This document shows, one piece after another, positions 5,782 through 9,895 of a DNA stretch of 9,895 nt. The notes under the pieces are model-generated. The model was given only the letters and a program-made list of their open reading frames with translations, was not told where the DNA came from and did not search any database. Each line of letters starts with the position of its first letter. Position 1 is the first letter of the stretch. The position numbers were made by a program, and so were the translations under genes. Source of the DNA: an uncultured Alphaproteobacteria bacterium (GTDB lineage Bacteria; Pseudomonadota; Alphaproteobacteria; Rickettsiales; UBA1997); contig CAJBXX010000148.1 in NCBI GenBank assembly GCA_903959715.1, positions 1 to 9,895 of the forward strand, read 5' to 3'.

Positions 5782-8700
5782 TTATTGCTCACCGCCACCG
5801 CCACCAACTGAATCGCCATTTCCTCCACTGGAAGCCCCGCTTGGACCTCCTCCGCCAACCGAATCACCATTATTGCTTCCATCTGATTTATTACTTGGAG
5901 TAGAAGCACTTTTCTCGCCACTTTTCCTTATGCTATTTTTTATGGCTTTTGGTATGTGTTTTCTTGCAAGACGAGAAGTTGCATTGAGAGCTCTAGTTTG
6001 AAGTCCTCTGGTTGCTTTTTCGATTTTGCCTTTTAGATTTAGAGTTGAAGTGGCATCGAGCTCTGCGCCACCGACTAATTTTTTGGCAACACTTGTTATT
6101 TTATCCAAAAATTTAAGAAGCACAAACATTATAACCGCAGCTCTAAATAAAGTATTAATTTTTTCTTTGTTCAAAGATGTTAAAACTGGAATTGCCAAAT
6201 CAAATGCCTCTAAGCCGTTAAAATTTTTAAATTTTGCAAAATTTAAAATGCAATAAATGCTGGTATCATCGGGGGTTCCATAATCATGTTTTGTGCAGTC
6301 AATTTCTGGCATCGACGAGATTGAAGTTGTTTTTTTAAATGTTGCAGAGCCAATAAATAGACTATCAAACACTGTTAACATTAAACCGAGATAAGCAAAT
6401 AAAATCATCGGTTGCAATATGAAGCCCAGCATTTGTTTCCACCAATTTTCAAAAATGCCCTTGGTTCTTTCGAATAAGGCGCAAGTGATGGTGAGTGGCG
6501 AAACATAAATCAATAAAATAATGCCAATTATAGACATTACCGTTATGTGAACTGCCCTGATTACTATTGAGACGAGAGTAAAGGCGTAAACAAAAGCGGC
6601 GAAGAAAAAAGTTATTCCCATACCGCCGGTTAAAAATCCGGCAAATATCATTTTTGCCAAATTTGGCGTCGATGCTTCGGGTGCGTAGCCAAGAGCTCTT
6701 GCTATTTTGCAATCAAGAGTATCCCAAATTCTTAAATAATTTTTCCCTGGTGGGTAAGATGGGTTTTTGGAAACATCAGTTGCGGAATCATCTAATAATT
6801 TGCTATGATCATATTTTGGAAACAAACAACCATCATCGCCTGATATTGAGTCTTTGGTTGCTTTTGGTCTAAAGGTTATATTGGAAAATTCACTTGATAA
6901 ATTCATCACCGAATCAAGAAAAAAGCCTTGCCAAGCATTGCCAAGAACGAAAAAATAAACCAATCCAAATTTAATCAGATAAGTCATAACGGTTTTTTTA
7001 TTTATAAAAGATTCTGGAGTTGCTAGCAAAATATTGAAACCCAAAATTGTTACCGATAATACAAGAGCTATCTTGATTGGAATTCTAAATGTGTTTTGAA
7101 CTTTTTGAAAAAAAGTTTGACCTTGCACATCACCTTTGTGATGAAAATAACCGCTCTTACATTCTCCATTTGGTCGATTTTTGGTTTTAACTGGTTTTTC
7201 TGCGGGGTCAATACAAGTAGTTTTTCCGGATTTTTGTAAAAAATTATTTTCGAGAGTTTCTTTGAAGCATTGAACCATCGGTGCAGAAAAATTCCTAGAA
7301 TAAATTGTTGAAAAATCTAAAGATGGATATTTTGATGATCCGGGAACATTTATAAACTGAGAATCGCCTCGTAAATCTTGACATGAATCCGAAAAGAAAA
7401 AAGTATCGGGATCGAAATAAGAATATTTTGTTATCGGCGGTATTTTTGTGCAATGATTCATGTGTTGACAAAAATTAGTGATTATTTTTGGATTGTAATA
7501 ATAAGTTTCTCCGAAGTCTGTCCCGCCGGCGACATTGTGATCATATGGACATACGGTGTATGTTTTTGCGCAAATATAATTTGGATTTCTTTCTGATTCA
7601 AAAATTTTATATTTTACTGTTAAAATTCCATGTTTTTCAAAAACTACTCCGCAATCTCCATTAAGACTGCAAACTTTGTGAGCAGCTTTATCATCGAATC
7701 TTTCTATGCAAGTGGTTTTTTGACTTTTTTCGTTGCAACAATTCAAAGCTTTGAGACCTTCTAAATCTCTTATTCCTTTTTGTAAAAATCTTTTGCAAGC
7801 AAAATTTGGAGTTTGATTTGGACCTCTAAAATAATATTTTTGTTTATCATCGCTATATCCTAAATTATCTTTCCAATCTCTGCCTTTCGGATTTTTACAA
7901 TAATCCGAACTATTATCTTCATATTCAATCCCGCCATAAATATATTCTCTGTAATAAAGATCGGATATAAATTTTTGAGCATGTCCCCCAGTAATATTAC
8001 CAGATTCATCAGTTTTCAATAAAATATTGTCTCGGTCGCATCTGACATTGTTTTTAGTGAGTTCGCAGTAGCGTTCATGAGGTCTACTTTTTTTATTACC
8101 TGTGCAATATCCAGCTGAGGCCGAGAAGGGTTCAGAAGTTTGCGATCCGAAAACTTCGCTAAGGCATTTTTGATAATTTCCTTCGCCAATTTCCCATTTA
8201 TCGTTTTTTTGAGAGCCCTTTTTCCAGATTTTCCAGCCCCTTCCGCAAATGTTGACATTGTAAAAATGATCTTTGGCAGTTTCAAAAATTCCTCCTAAAA
8301 CTCCAACTGCCGTTCCTAAGGCAGTTGTGCAAGCCACAAATGCTGGACAGCAACCGGCCGATTGCGCTGGTATAGCACAGCGGAAGGCAAAAATTCCTAA
8401 TTCAATAATCGAAAATGGATCAACTGGCATGCCTGAGAGCATAGAAACTCCGGGCGATCCAACTCCGTTCGAGGCTTGTCTTCCATATTGCTGTGCTTGT
8501 TTTCCATATTGCTGTGCTTTTTTTGCTAATTTTTGAGCATTTTCTTTTACGACAGTAGCAATTCCTCTCGATGCACTAGCGGTAGCGGTAGCGCTAGCGG
8601 TAGCAGCCGCACCAGCTCCAGCCGCACCAGCTCCAGCCGCACCAGCTCCAGCCGCACCAGCCGCACCAGCTGGTGCAACTGTTGATGCGGCCGCCGCAGG

Positions 8701-9078
8701 CTGGGGGCAAATAATTCTGCAACCGCCAAATGCAATTTGTAACGCGGCACCAGCTCCCAACATGTATCCTAAGCAAGCATCATTTCCATAATTCCACTCA
8801 AGATCATTGTTGTTACCAAAAGGATCGAATTTAAAATCTGGAAGTGTGCATTTATCTTCGGTTTCATTATAATTTGAAGTGTAGCATGGTTCATTTCTTT
8901 TATTAGCTTGAAAATCTTCTTCACCCTCGATATAAGTACAATCTTTACCGGTAATATTTCTAACATCGTTGTAAGCGCTAGAATTTTGTGCCATTAATTT
9001 AGCTTGAGGCATCAAATTAAAGGTGAAGAAGGTTAAGAAAATAATAAAAATATGTTGTATTTTTTTTCTAAGATTCAT
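5782..9078 (-). CDS. Large VirB6/TrbL-family protein with exported Cys-rich N-terminal region
   Basis: A 1098-residue protein. Residues 1-30 look like a signal peptide (basic start, hydrophobic core, possible cut after the Ala of KLMA). Residues 31-650 carry 30 cysteines, an Ala/Gly/Ser/Thr low-complexity stretch (about 127-170), an AQQYG-type repeat (188-202) and moderately hydrophobic patches (about 101-124 and 221-268). Residues 660-1000 are the VirB6/TrbL part, with transmembrane segments at about 665-686, 696-717, 808-867 (two or three), 884-908 and 978-992. This part includes the family-like stretch from YVSPLTITCALFERTKG through WWKQMLGFILQP to FAYL. VirB6 is the polytopic inner-membrane channel component of type IV secretion systems, and Rickettsiales carry several enlarged VirB6 paralogs. 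The basic tail ends in a Gly-rich repeat. No other secretion genes are in the window. The ATG overlaps hisG by 11 nt. The domain call is firm; the substrate and system are unknown. Confidence 0.85.
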   Translation of the reverse strand: MNLRKKIQHIFIIFLTFFTFNLMPQAKLMAQNSSAYNDVRNITGKDCTYIEGEEDFQANKRNEPCYTSNYNETEDKCTLPDFKFDPFGNNNDLEWNYGNDACLGYMLGAGAALQIAFGGCRIICPQPAAAASTVAPAGAAGAAGAGAAGAGAAGAGAAATASATATASASRGIATVVKENAQKLAKKAQQYGKQAQQYGRQASNGVGSPGVSMLSGMPVDPFSIIELGIFAFRCAIPAQSAGCCPAFVACTTALGTAVGVLGGIFETAKDHFYNVNICGRGWKIWKKGSQKNDKWEIGEGNYQKCLSEVFGSQTSEPFSASAGYCTGNKKSRPHERYCELTKNNVRCDRDNILLKTDESGNITGGHAQKFISDLYYREYIYGGIEYEDNSSDYCKNPKGRDWKDNLGYSDDKQKYYFRGPNQTPNFACKRFLQKGIRDLEGLKALNCCNEKSQKTTCIERFDDKAAHKVCSLNGDCGVVFEKHGILTVKYKIFESERNPNYICAKTYTVCPYDHNVAGGTDFGETYYYNPKIITNFCQHMNHCTKIPPITKYSYFDPDTFFFSDSCQDLRGDSQFINVPGSSKYPSLDFSTIYSRNFSAPMVQCFKETLENNFLQKSGKTTCIDPAEKPVKTKNRPNGECKSGYFHHKGDVQGQTFFQKVQNTFRIPIKIALVLSVTILGFNILLATPESFINKKTVMTYLIKFGLVYFFVLGNAWQGFFLDSVMNLSSEFSNITFRPKATKDSISGDDGCLFPKYDHSKLLDDSATDVSKNPSYPPGKNYLRIWDTLDCKIARALGYAPEASTPNLAKMIFAGFLTGGMGITFFFAAFVYAFTLVSIVIRAVHITVMSIIGIILLIYVSPLTITCALFERTKGIFENWWKQMLGFILQPMILFAYLGLMLTVFDSLFIGSATFKKTTSISSMPEIDCTKHDYGTPDDTSIYCILNFAKFKNFNGLEAFDLAIPVLTSLNKEKINTLFRAAVIMFVLLKFLDKITSVAKKLVGGAELDATSTLNLKGKIEKATRGLQTRALNATSRLARKHIPKAIKNSIRKSGEKSASTPSNKSDGSNNGDSVGGGGPSGASSGGNGDSVGGGGGEQ
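5785..5869 (-). repeat. Gly-rich C-terminal tail with duplicated NGDSVGGGG
   Basis: The last 30 or so codons of the VirB6-like gene encode the same nine residues, NGDSVGGGG, twice (residues 1070-1078 and 1087-1095), separated by an 8-residue linker. The tail follows a basic segment (about 1016-1055) and is probably flexible and cytoplasmic or periplasmic depending on topology. It may have arisen by duplication at the end of the gene. Confidence 0.7.
8481..8519. repeat. Two 18-bp direct copies at 21-bp spacing in the VirB6-like gene
   Basis: TTCCATATTGCTGTGCTT occurs at 8481-8498 and again at 8502-8519. On the coding strand the copies encode AQQYGKQ and AQQYGRQ within a Lys/Gln-rich, probably helical segment (about 178-202). 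The period of 21 bp keeps the reading frame. Confidence 0.85.
8606..8660. repeat. 15-bp tandem repeat encoding Ala/Gly in the VirB6-like gene
   Basis: The unit GCCGCACCAGCTCCA occurs three times in a row (8606-8620, 8621-8635, 8636-8650), followed by a 10-bp partial copy, and is flanked by shorter GCGGTA-type repeats (about 8580-8604). It encodes a GAGAA-type peptide repeat inside residues 127-170. The unit is a multiple of three and perfectly conserved at DNA level, which points to recent slippage and likely copy-number variation without loss of frame. It is strikingly GC-rich for this window. Confidence 0.9.
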
Positions 9079-9706
9079 TAAACATTTTTATCAATTTATT
9101 CATTTCAAAATTTTTAGTTTTAAGTGAAGTTCTGTTGGCTATTAAATGAGAAGTTATGTCTAAGATTTTTTCAACTTCAATCATATTATTTTCTTGAAGA
9201 GTTTGACCAGAGCTTACTAAATCAATTATAAAATCACAAAGCTTTAATTTTGGAGCTATTTCAATTGAGCCATTTAGCTTTATTACTTCAACTTGAATGC
9301 CATTTTTGGCAAAATATTCTTGAGAAATTTTAGTGTATTTGGTTGCAACTCTAATATTTCCAAGGGTTAACAAATTTTTATCGCAATTATTTTCTTTAGC
9401 TAAAGAGAGTCGACATTTGCCGATTTTTAAATCTAAAATGGAATAAAATTCGGATGATGAAAATTCTTCAATTACATCTTTGCCACATATTCCAATATCA
9501 GCTCCGCCAAACTTAACAAAACTTGCCACATCAAAGCTTCTAATTTTTACGATTTCAAGATTTGAAAAATTGGTTGCAAAAGTAAGTTTGCGTGATTTTT
9601 CGTTAAAAAATTCCGATTCGGGAATGATTCCTATTCTAGATAGGAGAGGCTCTAGCTCTTGCATAATTCTGCCCTTAGGAACTGCTAAAATAATTTTTTT
9701 CATCAT
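9068..9706 (-). CDS. hisG: ATP phosphoribosyltransferase, short form (HisG_S)
   Basis: HisG joins ATP and PRPP to give phosphoribosyl-ATP, the first committed step of histidine synthesis. Family features are the N-terminal LAVPKGR (7-13), the FVKFGGADIGICGKDV stretch (63-78), LNGSIEIAP (144-152) and the PRPP-binding signature DLVSSGQTL (162-170), followed by HLIANR (187-192). At 212 residues it lacks the C-terminal ACT-like regulatory domain of the roughly 300-residue long form, so it belongs to the short form that normally needs the HisZ subunit; no hisZ is in this window. The ATG at 9706 is followed directly by a second ATG at 9703. The first overlaps the stop of the upstream frame by 1 nt, and the last codons contain the start of the VirB6-like gene, so this looks like a coupled string. 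No other his genes are visible. Confidence 0.93.
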   Translation of the reverse strand: MMKKIILAVPKGRIMQELEPLLSRIGIIPESEFFNEKSRKLTFATNFSNLEIVKIRSFDVASFVKFGGADIGICGKDVIEEFSSSEFYSILDLKIGKCRLSLAKENNCDKNLLTLGNIRVATKYTKISQEYFAKNGIQVEVIKLNGSIEIAPKLKLCDFIIDLVSSGQTLQENNMIEVEKILDITSHLIANRTSLKTKNFEMNKLIKMFNES

Positions 9707-9895
9707 TAAAAATTTTTATAATATCTAACCAATAAGGCGAAAGATTTGTTTTTGTTGCCAACATTATCAATATTTTTATTAAGTGTTTGATAATAGCCAA
9801 TTTGAGTGGTTAATTTGTCAAAAAATCGATTTTTATCAAATTCATAACCAATATTAATTTCAGAAACATTGATTGAGTTTCCTGAGGCAAAACGG
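9706..9895 (-). CDS. C-terminal fragment of a probable outer-membrane beta-barrel protein (5' end outside the window)
   Basis: An open frame enters from the right edge on the minus strand and ends with TAA at plus-strand 9706-9708. The 62 visible residues alternate polar and hydrophobic/aromatic positions in stretches such as INVSEINIGYEF (8-19), LTTQIGYYQTL (28-38) and SFALLVRYYKNF (51-62). The last residue is Phe in an aromatic-rich strand, as in the beta-signal recognised by the BAM complex in outer-membrane barrels. The stop codon shares its last base with the hisG ATG, supporting a real, co-translated gene. The specific family cannot be named from this fragment; chance coding is a lesser alternative. 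Confidence 0.65.
   Translation of the reverse strand, partial: RFASGNSINVSEINIGYEFDKNRFFDKLTTQIGYYQTLNKNIDNVGNKNKSFALLVRYYKNF

Noticed and set aside
5733..5921. 62-codon minus-strand frame across the uvrC and VirB6-like gene ends
   Set aside because: It is a shadow of both real genes with no family features; it also does not encode the missing UvrC HhH region.
8580..8660. Short tandem repeats as a CRISPR array
   Set aside because: The units are 15 bp, directly adjacent without spacers, and code in frame for an Ala/Gly-rich peptide.
8547..8966. Overlapping minus-strand frames with Leu/Val/Arg or Trp/Cys/Gly repeats
   Set aside because: They are alternative-frame readings of the 15-bp repeat region of the VirB6-like gene and have no independent support.

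Overview
The window is AT-rich and gene-dense. The gene families are bacterial and the combination looks alphaproteobacterial, most like Rickettsiales or a related host-associated lineage. The evidence is a very large VirB6/TrbL-type channel protein with an exported, cysteine-rich N-terminal part (a protein type known from rickettsial type IV secretion systems), FAD-dependent ThyX, a stand-alone tatA, AT-rich leaders without clear Shine-Dalgarno sequences, and a short-form HisG. A histidine biosynthesis gene is unusual for classical Rickettsiales, so a deeper-branching or less reduced relative is also possible. The taxonomic placement is inference only.

Layout, left to right. A tRNA-Asn(GTT) gene on the minus strand (29-103) has its own plausible promoter. 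A 257-bp gap without genes contains a GC-rich perfect hairpin. Next come four minus-strand genes, listed here in transcription order: thyX, tatA, an ExoD-family membrane protein gene, then rho. The first three are closely spaced and look like one operon. rho has its own good sigma70-type promoter and a leader of about 100 nt. thyX is divergent from plus-strand uvrC, and the predicted promoters overlap at their -10 elements. The uvrC stop codon lies 2 bp from the stop of the convergent gene for the large VirB6-like protein.

The VirB6-like gene begins inside the end of hisG (11-nt overlap), and the hisG start overlaps by 1 nt the stop of a truncated upstream reading frame. That frame has the look of an outer-membrane beta-barrel C terminus ending in Phe. 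The right-hand block is therefore an apparent overlapping, probably translationally coupled string: outer-membrane protein, then hisG, then VirB6-like protein.

The left genes are housekeeping: transcription termination (Rho), dTMP synthesis (ThyX), nucleotide excision repair (UvrC), twin-arginine export (TatA) and asparagine decoding. The points most worth a second look are the exported cysteine-rich VirB6-like fusion with in-frame tandem repeats, its coupling to hisG, a UvrC that stops before the usual C-terminal helix-hairpin-helix region, and a Rho with a roughly 110-residue disordered N-terminal extension. I found no CRISPR array, insertion sequence, integrase or rRNA.
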